This document shows positions 56,703-64,000 of a stretch of 64,000 nt of DNA, piece by piece. The stretch is from Salipiger thiooxidans (GTDB lineage: Bacteria; Pseudomonadota; Alphaproteobacteria; Rhodobacterales; Rhodobacteraceae). Position 1 is the stretch's first letter; each line of letters opens with the position of its first letter. Location: assembly GCF_900102075.1 (NCBI RefSeq), contig NZ_FNAV01000006.1, positions 62,001 to 126,000 on the forward strand, written 5' to 3'. Made by a program: the position numbers and the translations under genes. The notes under the pieces were generated by a model. The model searched no databases and was not told the DNA's origin. It saw only the letters and a program-made list of their open reading frames with translations.

Positions 56703-57517
56703 GTCGCGGCCCCCCCGGTCACTTCGGCGCGGCCCATGATCTCTTCCTCCATGTCCCAGATCATCCCGAGGATCTCCTCGCGGGTGCGGGCGAACTCTGG
56801 GTGCTTCTTCACCGCGCGCAGGTCCTCGCCCACGCCGATGTCGGCGAAGGGCAGACGGTACTCGCGGTGGATGCGCCCGGGACGCGGCGCCATCACCAGC
56901 AGGCGCTCGCCGAGAAGCAGCGCCTCTTCCACCGAGTGGGTGATGAGGATGATGGTCTTGCCGGTCTCCTTCCAGAGCTTCAGCACGAGGCTTTGCATCT
57001 TCTCGCGGGTCAGCGCGTCGAGCGCGCCCAGCGGTTCGTCCATGAGGATCACGTCGGGCTCATTGGCAAGGCAGCGGGCCAGTGCCACGCGCTGCTGCAT
57101 GCCGCCGGACAGCTCGTAGACCGCCTTTTCCTTGAAGTCGCGCAGTCCGACCACCTCGAGCAGGTGGTCGACGTTGGCGCCCCAGTCACGCTCGCGCCGC
57201 CCGGCCATGCGGGGCCCGAAGCTCACGTTGTCGCGCACGTTCATCCACTCGAAGAGCGCGCCCTGCTGGAACACCATGCCGCGCTCGGCGGCGGGGCCGG
57301 TGACGCGGTGGCCGTTCAGCCGGATCTCGCCCGAGGTGGGCGCAAGGAAGCCCGCCACGATGTTGAGAAGCGTGGTCTTGCCGCAGCCCGAGGGGCCCAG
57401 CACCGAGAGCAGTTCGCCCGCGCCGAGCTCGAGCGTCACGTCCTTGAGCGCCTGCACCGAGCTGCCGTTGGGCAGGTCGAAGCGCATGGAGATCTGGTCG
57501 ATGGAAAGTCCGTTCAT
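56699..57517 (-). CDS. tauB: Taurine-type ABC transporter ATP-binding protein
   Basis: A 272-residue ATPase of the nitrate/sulfonate/taurine group. Walker A GPSGCGKTT, Q-loop GMVFQQGALFEWMNV, signature LSGGMQQRVALARC, Walker B VILMDEPLGALD, H-loop ILITHSVEEAL. The GRIHREYRLPFA segment is typical of sulfonate systems. Second gene of tauABC. Confidence 0.9.
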   Translation of the reverse strand: MNGLSIDQISMRFDLPNGSSVQALKDVTLELGAGELLSVLGPSGCGKTTLLNIVAGFLAPTSGEIRLNGHRVTGPAAERGMVFQQGALFEWMNVRDNVSFGPRMAGRRERDWGANVDHLLEVVGLRDFKEKAVYELSGGMQQRVALARCLANEPDVILMDEPLGALDALTREKMQSLVLKLWKETGKTIILITHSVEEALLLGERLLVMAPRPGRIHREYRLPFADIGVGEDLRAVKKHPEFARTREEILGMIWDMEEEIMGRAEVTGGAAT

Positions 57518-57633
57518 TCCCGTCCTTCACGATGTCAGGTGCCGGGGCCGCAGGGGGCCGGCAAGGGCGCCCCTGCAAAAATCTCGTGCAAGATTCTGCG
57601 CGGGCCGGACGACAGGCCGCCCCGCGCGCCGCA

Positions 57634-58626
57634 TCACATTCCCGAAGCCGCCTCGAGCGGGCCGGTGTTGACCGCGTCGGCGTAGCTGTCGAGCGCCGCG
57701 TCGATGGAGCCGGCGGCCACGAAGACATCCGCCACGCCCTTCATGAACTCCTGCGCGCCGCCGCCCAGCCACTTCTCGGTGAGCTGCTCCTCGACGCTCG
57801 GGAACACGAAGGTGCCGATGGTCTCCCGGGTGGCCTCGAGATCCATGCCGGCGTCCTTGGCGATAACCGGCAGCATCTTCTCGTGGTTGGCCTCGTCCGC
57901 CCACATCTCGTTGGCGTCGCGGGTGACCATCAGGAACTTCGAGACGAGGTCCGAGTTCTCGGCGACCCAGCCCGCCGGGCCCGAGGTCACGTCGAATACG
58001 AGGATGCCCAGCTCTTCCTTCTCGGCGCCGGTCAGCAGCACGTTGCCGTGCTCCTTCATGCGGCGCAGCGAGCCGCCCCAGCCGCAGGCCATGTCGACCG
58101 AGGCCTGCGCGATCGCGGCGGCGCCGTCCGGCGGCGCCATGTCGACGATCTCGAGGCTGTCGAGCGGGACGCCGAAGTGGTCCATCTGCTTGAGGAAACC
58201 GTAGTGGGCGGCGGTGCCCAGCGGCACGGCGACCTTCTTGCCGGCCAGCTCGCTTGCCGAGTCCTTGTCGATCTCGAGCGCCTCGGCCACGACGCAGTTG
58301 TCGTTGTCGGCGTAGCTCACCGCCACGTCGAGCACCTGCAGGTCCTGCCCGGCGCTGACGGCCACGACGAAGGGCGGCACGCCCTGGCTCACCGAGAGCT
58401 GAACGTCGCCCGAGGCCATCGCCGCCGACATGGCGGTGCCGGTGTCGAAGCTCACCCAGTTGATGTCGACGCCCATGGCCTCGTCGTAGAGGCCCTCGGC
58501 CTTGGCGTATTCGAACGGCATCGGCCACTCGAGGAAATAGCCCACGGTGACGGTCTCGGCATGTGCCGCACCGGCGAGCAGCGCAGCGGCTGCGGCGCCA
58601 GCCATCAGGCCCTTGAATCTGGTCAT
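57634..58626 (-). CDS. tauA: Taurine-type ABC substrate-binding protein
   Basis: A 330-residue periplasmic binding protein with signal FKGLMAGAAAAALLAGAAHA before E. The mature start VTVGYFLEWPMPFEYAKAEG and INWVSFDTGTAMSAAMASGD fit roseobacter taurine-binding proteins, with WGGSLRRMKEHG in the ligand region. The ATG at 58626 follows GGGAG. First gene of the transporter and divergent from tpa. Confidence 0.9.
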   Translation of the reverse strand: MTRFKGLMAGAAAAALLAGAAHAETVTVGYFLEWPMPFEYAKAEGLYDEAMGVDINWVSFDTGTAMSAAMASGDVQLSVSQGVPPFVVAVSAGQDLQVLDVAVSYADNDNCVVAEALEIDKDSASELAGKKVAVPLGTAAHYGFLKQMDHFGVPLDSLEIVDMAPPDGAAAIAQASVDMACGWGGSLRRMKEHGNVLLTGAEKEELGILVFDVTSGPAGWVAENSDLVSKFLMVTRDANEMWADEANHEKMLPVIAKDAGMDLEATRETIGTFVFPSVEEQLTEKWLGGGAQEFMKGVADVFVAAGSIDAALDSYADAVNTGPLEAASGM

Positions 58627-58746
58627 ATGGAGACTCCCCTGTTCTGTTGCCCGGCTCATCACGGCCGCGCTTTTTTTCGCGGGCCTGTCCTCCGACCCGG
58701 CCCCCCGCACCATTCCCATCGGAAAACCGGCACCCGATCAATGTTT

Positions 58747-58767
58747 TTCCGGAGAATTCTGCCGGAA
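58747..58767. promoter_or_regulatory. Candidate operator between tauA and tpa
   Basis: An inverted repeat TTCCGG-AGAATTCTG-CCGGAA lies midway in the 329-base divergent gap. A GCTAACAT element at 58897-58904, about 50 bases upstream of tpa, could be an extended -10. No gene-like signal is otherwise seen in the gap. Confidence 0.4.
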
Positions 58768-58955
58768 AGATCGTCGGGTTGCCCAGTGAACGGGCCGATG
58801 CCCCGGCCGCGCCGCGGCGCTCGATTTCCATGCGGCGGCGCAGCGATCCCTGCTGCCCCCGGTGGTTGGGGTGTTGCCTAGGCTGACCATGTGTGTGCTA
58901 ACATTCGCTGCAACACGGCCCGCGCGCCGTTCCCTTGCAGACCGGGAGTCACGAA

Positions 58956-60344
58956 ATGGACGGCACCACCACCCAGAACGATCTCAGCCACGTCGTCGAG
59001 GCCGACAAGCGCCACGTCTGGCACCATCTCGTGCAGCACAAGGCCTTCGAGACCTCGGACCCGCGCATCATCGTCGAGGGCAAGGGCATGCGTGTCTGGG
59101 ACCAGCACGGACGCGAGCACATCGACGCCGTCTCGGGCGCCGTCTGGACGGTGAACGTGGGCTACGGCCGCAAGAGCATCGTCGACGCCATGTCCGAGCA
59201 GCTGATGAAGCTGAACTATTTCGCCGGCGCCGCGGGCTCGGTGCCCGGCGCGCTGTTTGCCGAGAAGCTGATCTCGAAGATGCCGGGGATGAGCCGGGTC
59301 TATTACACGAACTCCGGTTCCGAGGCGAACGAGAAGGCCTTCAAGATGGTCCGCCAGATCGCCCACAAGCGCTATGGCGGCAAGAAGCACAAGATCCTCT
59401 ACCGCGAGCGCGACTACCACGGCTCGACCATCGGGGCGATGTCCTGCGGCGGCCAGGTCGAGCGCAACATTCAGTACGGCCCCTTCGCGCCGGGCTTCGT
59501 CGAGGTGCCGCATTGCCTTGAATACCGCGCCCAGTGGGACCTGACGGGCGAGGCCTATGGCCAGCGTGCCGCCGATGCCATCGAGGAAGTCATCCTGCGC
59601 GAGGGCCCCGACACCGTGGGCGCGCTCTGCCTCGAGCCGGTGACCGCCGGTGGTGGCGTCATCGTCCCGCCCCCGGGTTACTGGGAACGCGTGCAGGAGA
59701 TCTGCCGCAAGTACGACATTCTGCTGCACATCGACGAGGTGGTCTGCGGCGTGGGCCGCACCGGCACGCACTGGTTCGGCTACCAGCATTACGGCATCGA
59801 GCCCGACTTCGTGACCATGGCCAAGGGCGTCGCCTCGGGCTACGCCGCCATCGCCTGCTGCGTGACCTCCGAGCGGGTCTTCGACCTCTTCAAGGACGAT
59901 GCCAGCGATCCGATGAACTACTTCCGCGACATCTCGACCTTCGGCGGCTGCACCGCAGGCCCCGCCGCGGCGCTCGAGAACATGCGCATCATCGAGGACG
60001 AGAACCTGCTCGAGAACACCACCAGGATGGGCGACTACATGCTCGACCGGCTGGGCGAGCTCATGGACAAGCACGCCGTCATCGGCGACGTGCGCGGCAA
60101 GGGCCTGTTCCTCGGGGCCGAGCTGGTCAGCGACCGCGACGCCAGGACCCCGGTGACCGAGGCGCAGATCGGCGCCGTGGTGGCGGGCTGTGCCACCGAG
60201 GGCGTCATCATCGGCGCCACCAACCGCTCGGTGCCGGGGCTCAACAACGTGCTCTGCTTCGCGCCCGCGCTGATCGCCACAAAGGACGACATCGACCAGA
60301 TCGTCGGTGCCGTCGACAAGAGCCTGGCGAAGGTCTTCGCCTGA
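58956..60344 (+). CDS. tpa: Taurine-pyruvate aminotransferase
   Basis: PLP class III transaminase moving the amino group of taurine to pyruvate, giving sulfoacetaldehyde and alanine; 462 residues. YYTNSGSEANEKAFKM binds the phosphate, RDYHGSTIGAMS the ring, LLHIDEVVCGVGRTG supplies the cofactor Asp, and MAKGVASGYA the Schiff-base Lys. The opening RHVWHHLVQHKAF and overall similarity are those of Tpa rather than omega-amino-acid transaminases in general. The ATG at 58956 has GGGAG 7 bases upstream. Alanine formed here could be handled by Ald. Confidence 0.9.
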   Translation: MDGTTTQNDLSHVVEADKRHVWHHLVQHKAFETSDPRIIVEGKGMRVWDQHGREHIDAVSGAVWTVNVGYGRKSIVDAMSEQLMKLNYFAGAAGSVPGALFAEKLISKMPGMSRVYYTNSGSEANEKAFKMVRQIAHKRYGGKKHKILYRERDYHGSTIGAMSCGGQVERNIQYGPFAPGFVEVPHCLEYRAQWDLTGEAYGQRAADAIEEVILREGPDTVGALCLEPVTAGGGVIVPPPGYWERVQEICRKYDILLHIDEVVCGVGRTGTHWFGYQHYGIEPDFVTMAKGVASGYAAIACCVTSERVFDLFKDDASDPMNYFRDISTFGGCTAGPAAALENMRIIEDENLLENTTRMGDYMLDRLGELMDKHAVIGDVRGKGLFLGAELVSDRDARTPVTEAQIGAVVAGCATEGVIIGATNRSVPGLNNVLCFAPALIATKDDIDQIVGAVDKSLAKVFA

Positions 60345-60348
60345 CACG

Positions 60349-61056
60349 ATGAACACGATGGACGAGACGAAGACCAACGATCACGGCCAACCGGTCGGCC
60401 AGCCGGTCGGCGGAGACTTCCCGCGCCCCCTGCCCCCGCGCAGCCCCAACGAGGGCCGTTTCGTGCGGCTCGAACCGCTGACCGTGGCCCATGCCGCGGG
60501 GCTCTTCGGGGCCTTCGCCGAGGACGCGGGCGGCCGTGGCTGGACATACCTGCCGCGCGGGCCCTTCACCGACCTCGCCGATGCCGAAGCCTGGGCCGCC
60601 ACCGCCGAGCAGAGCCGGGACCCGCTCTACTTCGCCATCTGCGCGCCCGATGGCACCCCGCTGGGGTTCTGCTCCTACCTGCGGATCGACCCGGCCAACG
60701 GCGTGATCGAGGTGGGCTTCATCCACCTGTCCCCGCGCCTGCAGCGCACCGCCGCCGCCACCGAGGCCATGTTCCTGATGATGGCCCGCGCCTTCGACGA
60801 GCTCGGCTATCGCCGCTACGAGTGGAAATGCGACGCGCTCAACATGCCGTCGCGCCGCGCCGCCCAGCGGCTCGGGTTCAGCTACGAGGGCACCTTCCGG
60901 CAGGCGGTGATCGTCAAGGGCCGCAACCGCGACACCGCGTGGTTCTCGATCATCGACGGCGAATGGCCCTCGCTTCGGGCGCGCTTCCAGGCGTGGCTGG
61001 ATCCGTCCAACTTCGACGCCGACGGCCGGCAGATCCTGCCGCTGTCCGAGGCCTGA
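60349..61056 (+). CDS. GNAT family N-acetyltransferase (RimJ/RimL type)
   Basis: A 235-residue acetyltransferase. The first ~45 residues are polar and proline-rich. The domain follows: FVRLEPLTVAHAAGLFGAFA, IEVGFIHLSPRLQRTAAATE with the acetyl-CoA pyrophosphate loop region, KCDALNMPSRRAAQRLGF and GTFRQAVIVKGRNRDTAWF. Typical of the YjgM/RimJ-like branch acting on proteins, peptides or small amines. It starts 5 bases after tpa; a second ATG 9 bases further is possible. Link to taurine unproven. Confidence 0.85.
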   Translation: MNTMDETKTNDHGQPVGQPVGGDFPRPLPPRSPNEGRFVRLEPLTVAHAAGLFGAFAEDAGGRGWTYLPRGPFTDLADAEAWAATAEQSRDPLYFAICAPDGTPLGFCSYLRIDPANGVIEVGFIHLSPRLQRTAAATEAMFLMMARAFDELGYRRYEWKCDALNMPSRRAAQRLGFSYEGTFRQAVIVKGRNRDTAWFSIIDGEWPSLRARFQAWLDPSNFDADGRQILPLSEA

Positions 61057-61059
61057 GCC

Positions 61060-61506
61060 TCAGCGCTCCGACGCCGCCTGCCGCGCCTGCCGCAGGCGGT
61101 CGCTGAGGCCGTGGATCTCGTCGCGCAGACGCACGAGGTCCTCGACCGGCAGCCCGATCCGTTCCGCCAGACAGCCCGGCACATGAGCCGCCCGCGCCTG
61201 CAGCGCCCGTCCCGCCTCGGTGAGGCGGATCAGCACCCGCCGCTCGTCCTCGGGGTCGCGGCTGCGCAGGATCTGGCCCTGTGCCTCGAGCCGCTTGAGC
61301 AGCGGCGTGAGCGTGTTCGATTCCAGCCGCAGCTCGCGCCCGAGCGCCCCCACCGTGCGCCCGTCCTCGGCCCAGAGCGCCGTCATCACCAGATACTGCG
61401 GATAGGTCAGGCCGATGTCGTCGAGCAGGTCGGCATAGGCCTGCTGCATCGCGTGCTGCGCCGAGTAGAGCGCGAAACAGATCATGTCGGGAGGTGTCAG
61501 CTGCAT
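61060..61506 (-). CDS. ohrR: MarR family regulator, OhrR type
   Basis: A 148-residue winged-helix repressor. The N-terminus MICFALYSAQHAMQQAY carries the reactive Cys (residue 10 here) in the LCFALY setting that senses organic hydroperoxides in OhrR. The DNA-binding helices are TVGALGRELRLESNTLTPLL, with the wing DPEDERRVLIRLTEAG. Divergent from ohr, the usual OhrR target. Confidence 0.9.
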   Translation of the reverse strand: MQLTPPDMICFALYSAQHAMQQAYADLLDDIGLTYPQYLVMTALWAEDGRTVGALGRELRLESNTLTPLLKRLEAQGQILRSRDPEDERRVLIRLTEAGRALQARAAHVPGCLAERIGLPVEDLVRLRDEIHGLSDRLRQARQAASER

Positions 61507-61573
61507 TTCCGGAAAATAGATCGCACGCGACAGGATCGCAAGGGAGTTGACTCGCGGTGGCTCGCCCCCTATT

Positions 61574-61591
61574 TATATCGCACACGATATA
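61574..61591. promoter_or_regulatory. Candidate OhrR operator
   Basis: A perfect inverted repeat TATATCG-CACA-CGATATA lies 24-41 bases upstream of the ohr start. A second weaker match to its core (GATCGCACGCGA, near 61520) is close to the ohrR start, so one repressor could control both genes. Confidence 0.6.
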
Positions 61592-61614
61592 ATCGCAAAC
61601 GAATGGAAAACCTC

Positions 61615-62043
61615 ATGTCCGTCGATCCCAAGTACTGGGCCGAAGCCACCGCGTTTGGCGGCGGCCGCAACGGTCACGCGAAACTGGCCAGCGGAATGCT
61701 GACCGTCACCATGTCGAGCCCCAAGGAGCTTGGCGGCGACGGCAAGGGCCACAACCCCGAAGAGCTCTTCGCGCTTGGCTACGCGGCCTGCTACCTCAGC
61801 GCGATGCGCTTCGCGGCGCAGAGCGAGAAGCTCGGCACCGTGCCCGATGATGCCTCGGTGAACGCCCATGTGGGGATCGGCCCGCGCAGCGACGGCGGTT
61901 TCGGCCTGAAGGTCACGCTCGAGGTCTCCCTGCCGGGGCTGGAGCGCGACGTGGCCGAGAAGATCGCCGAGCGCGGCCACTTCATCTGCCCCTACTCGAA
62001 CGCCACCAAGGGCAACATCGAGGTCGAGATCGTCGTCCTCTGA
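61615..62043 (+). CDS. ohr: Organic hydroperoxide resistance protein
   Basis: Thiol peroxidase of the Ohr/OsmC fold reducing organic hydroperoxides with lipoylated proteins as electron donors; 142 residues. The peroxidatic Cys is in GYAACYLSAM and the resolving Cys in FICPYSNATKG. The conserved Arg equivalent is in the N-terminal EATAFGGGRNGHA region. The ATG at 61615 has GGAAAA upstream; an ATG at 61603 is in frame but lacks a ribosome site. Its lipoyl reductant links it to the lpd/sucB system in the window. Confidence 0.93.
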   Translation: MSVDPKYWAEATAFGGGRNGHAKLASGMLTVTMSSPKELGGDGKGHNPEELFALGYAACYLSAMRFAAQSEKLGTVPDDASVNAHVGIGPRSDGGFGLKVTLEVSLPGLERDVAEKIAERGHFICPYSNATKGNIEVEIVVL

Positions 62044-62125
62044 AGCCCCCTCTCCCGCGCGCCCGCACCTGCAGGCGGGTCGCGCGCACCGGGGTAATGC
62101 ACGCCAGGTGCTGAAGGCAAAAAGA

Positions 62126-62147
62126 AAGGACCGCCGAAGCGGTCCTT
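62126..62147 (-). terminator. Rho-independent terminator of the HU gene
   Basis: Stem AAGGACCGC/GCGGTCCTT with a CGAA tetraloop, followed on the minus strand by TTTCTTTTTGCC, 37 bases beyond the stop codon. Confidence 0.88.
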
Positions 62148-62183
62148 GGAATCCGAAGCCTCCCGAAGGAGCTTCCGAAAGGA

Positions 62184-62471
62184 TCAGCCGTTGACGCTGT
62201 CCTTGAGGGCCTTGGCGATGGTCATCTTGACCTGCTTGTCGGCCTCTTTCTTGAACTGCTCGCCGGTCGCGGGGTTGCGGACCATGCGCTCCGGGCGCTC
62301 GCGGCAATAGATCTTGCCGACGCCAGGAAGGGTCACTGCACCACCGTCGGCGACTTCCTTGGTGATGATGCCGGTGATCGCGTCCAGCGCGGCGGACGCG
62401 GTTTTTTTGTCTGCGCCCATCTCCTCGGCCAGTGCGGCCACAAGCTGGGTTTTGGTCATCGGTTTCGCCAT
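62184..62471 (-). CDS. hup: HU family DNA-binding protein
   Basis: A 95-residue nucleoid protein that bends DNA. TKTQLVAALAEEMGADKKTA forms the dimerisation helices, GAVTLPGVGKIYCRERPERM leads into the beta-arm (RNPATGEQFKK) and the C-terminal helix is KQVKMTIAKALKDSVNG. An AAGGAG ribosome site sits upstream, but a first ATG, out of frame, lies between it and this start. A -10-like TATAAT is at 62530-62525. Confidence 0.95.
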   Translation of the reverse strand: MAKPMTKTQLVAALAEEMGADKKTASAALDAITGIITKEVADGGAVTLPGVGKIYCRERPERMVRNPATGEQFKKEADKQVKMTIAKALKDSVNG

Positions 62472-62611
62472 TTCATGGTCTCCTTAACTGCCCGAAGTAA
62501 TGGGCCTCGTCGCGTAAGCGTAACATTATATGGAGTTCAAACACAACGAATAGTGGGTGTTTGCAAGGGAAAACTGCGCATATTGCGGTGTTTCGGCGGT
62601 GTTCCTCCACT

Positions 62612-64000
62612 TCAGAGGAAAGCTGTTTCCTCAAAGCTACGCAGCTTCCGGCTATGCAGCCTCTCGAGCGGCATTCCGCGAAGCCGTTCCATCGCGCGAA
62701 TGCCGATCATCAGGTGCCGCGCGACCTGCGTCTTGTAGAAGTCGCTGGCCATGCCGGGAAGCTTCAATTCGCCGTGCAGCGGTTTGTCGCTGACACAGAG
62801 CAGCGTGCCGTAGGGCACCCGGAAGCGGAAGCCGTTGGCGGCGATCGTCGCGCTTTCCATGTCGAGCGCCACGGCCCGGGATTGCGACAGCCGCTGCACC
62901 GGGCCGGACTGATCGCGCAGCTCCCAGTTGCGGTTGTCGACCGAGGCCACGGTGCCGGTCCGCATCACCCGCTTGAGGTCGTAGCCGTCGAGCTGGGTCT
63001 CCTCGGCCACGGCGGTCTCGAGCGCGACCTGGATCTCGGCCAGCGCTGGGATCGGCACCCAGACGGGCAGGTCGTCGTCGAGCACCTTGTCCTCGCGCAA
63101 GTAGGCGTGGGCCAGCACGAAGTCGCCCAGCGACTGCGAACTGCGCAGCCCGGCGCAGTGCCCCACCATCAGCCAGGCATGCGGGCGCAGCACGGCGATG
63201 TGGTCGGTGGCGGTCTTGGCGTTCGAGGGCCCCACCCCGATGTTCACCAGCGTGATGCCCGCGCCGTGCGGGCGCTTGAGGTGGTAGGTCGGCATCTGCG
63301 GCATCTTGGGGCTGAGAGGCAGCGCGGCCTCGGCATCGGTGATCTCGGCGTTGCCGGTCGAGACGAAGCTGGTGTAGCCGCTGTCCGGATCGGCGAGCTG
63401 CTGGCGGGCATAGGCCTCGAACTCGCTGACGTAGAACTGGTAGTTGGTGAACAGCACGTGGTTCTGGAAGTGCCTGGGATCGGTCGCGGTGTAATGCGCG
63501 AGCCGCGCCAGAGAGTAGTCGACCCGCTGCGCGGTGAACGGCGCGAGCGGCCCGGCGCCATCCTCGGCGGGCTTGGCGACACCGTTCACGATGTCGTCGT
63601 TGGTCACGCTCAGGTCGGGCACGTCGAAGACGTCGCGCAGCACGAAGCGCCCCGCCCCCTCCTGCGGCACCGTGAGCTCGGGATAGTTGGCGACGGCGAA
63701 ATGCACCGGCATCGGCGTCGTCGAGAGCCCCACCTGCACCGGCACCCCGTGGTTCTCGAGCAGCAGGCGGATCTGCTGCTTGAGGTAGTGCCGGAACAGG
63801 TCCGGGCGGGTGATGCTGGTGGCGTGGGTGCCGGGCGCGGGCACGTGGCCAAAGCTCAGGCGGCTGTCGACCTTGGCGTGGCTCGTGGTGGTGATGCGCA
63901 CCTCGGGATAGAAGGCGCGGATGCGCACCCCGGGGTGCCCGTCGCTCATCGCCGCGAGGAACCGGTCGTGCAGGAAGCCCGCGGACAGGTCGTAGAGCTC
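62612..64000 (-). CDS. amn: AMP nucleosidase, partial (N-terminus beyond the window)
   Basis: Cleaves AMP to adenine and ribose 5-phosphate. The visible 462 C-terminal residues cover the Amn-specific N-terminal region (VRIRAFYPEVRITTTSHAKV, FRHYLKQQIRLLLENHGVPV) and the nucleoside-phosphorylase-like domain (GITLVNIGVGPSNAKTATDH, LMVGHCAGLR, VALDMESATIAANGFRF, LLCVSDKPLHGELK). The frame stays open to the window edge, where about 30 residues are missing. Related in fold to DeoD at 20882 but a different enzyme. Confidence 0.94.
   Translation of the reverse strand, partial: ELYDLSAGFLHDRFLAAMSDGHPGVRIRAFYPEVRITTTSHAKVDSRLSFGHVPAPGTHATSITRPDLFRHYLKQQIRLLLENHGVPVQVGLSTTPMPVHFAVANYPELTVPQEGAGRFVLRDVFDVPDLSVTNDDIVNGVAKPAEDGAGPLAPFTAQRVDYSLARLAHYTATDPRHFQNHVLFTNYQFYVSEFEAYARQQLADPDSGYTSFVSTGNAEITDAEAALPLSPKMPQMPTYHLKRPHGAGITLVNIGVGPSNAKTATDHIAVLRPHAWLMVGHCAGLRSSQSLGDFVLAHAYLREDKVLDDDLPVWVPIPALAEIQVALETAVAEETQLDGYDLKRVMRTGTVASVDNRNWELRDQSGPVQRLSQSRAVALDMESATIAANGFRFRVPYGTLLCVSDKPLHGELKLPGMASDFYKTQVARHLMIGIRAMERLRGMPLERLHSRKLRSFEETAFL

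Overview
The window is GC-rich, densely packed, chromosomal-type DNA from an alphaproteobacterium, most likely a marine Rhodobacterales (Roseobacter-group) species. The argument rests on the set of genes: an ethylmalonyl-CoA pathway (ccr, ecm, mch, mcl2), taurine uptake plus taurine-pyruvate aminotransferase, a LuxI/LuxR pair, Lrp-alanine dehydrogenase, an H-NS-like protein of the alphaproteobacterial type, the mreBCD-mrdA-rodA order, and a TCA operon with two MAPEG genes between sucB and lpd. No rRNA, tRNA, CRISPR array, phage or insertion sequence was seen. Most of the window is core metabolism; the unusual material sits in leaders, intergenic regions and a few small or decayed genes.

Layout. 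1-4.5 kb: partial ald and its divergent Lrp regulator, a decayed GMC oxidoreductase, a cation-efflux protein, mscL, a glutathione transferase and ytoQ. 4.7-10.3 kb: the cell-shape operon mreB-mreC-mreD-mrdA-rodA, followed by ghrA. 11.3-16.4 kb (minus strand): a thioesterase/helicase pair, a secreted L,D-transpeptidase-like protein, luxI, luxR and a small ORF overlapping the luxR start. 16.6-21.6 kb: divergent ccr and ecm, then an H-NS-like gene coupled to deoD. 21.7-27.1 kb (minus): a five-gene branched-chain-amino-acid-type ABC transporter with a DUF1989 protein. 27.3-29.2 kb: an ornithine/lysine-type decarboxylase with a structured leader and two small ORFs. 29.4-34 kb (minus): sdhCDAB with three extra envelope genes between sdhA and sdhB. 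34.2-37.2 kb (minus): small protein, mch, DUF1737, nnrU, mcl2. 38.1-51 kb: mdh, a convergent glycosyltransferase, then sucC-x-sucD-sucA-sucB-orphan-x-MAPEG-MAPEG-lpd. 51-55.4 kb: a decayed intradiol dioxygenase, a PNPOx-like protein, plsC, ftsX/ftsE and a divergent zinc-ribbon protein. 55.4-61 kb: tauABC, tpa and a GNAT acetyltransferase. 61-64 kb: ohrR/ohr, an HU protein and partial AMP nucleosidase.

How it works together. The suc/sdh/mdh genes cover the second half of the TCA cycle. ccr, ecm, mch and mcl2 form most of the ethylmalonyl-CoA route, which lets cells grow on acetyl-CoA substrates by feeding glyoxylate and succinyl-CoA/malate into that cycle. GhrA can handle glyoxylate. The best unannotated signals are: a pair of TGTGATCACA palindromes, two helical turns apart, upstream of both sdhC and sucC; a decarboxylase leader with an Arg-rich 22-codon upstream ORF and an anti-Shine-Dalgarno segment; and a dispersed two-hairpin repeat present twice with covarying stems.
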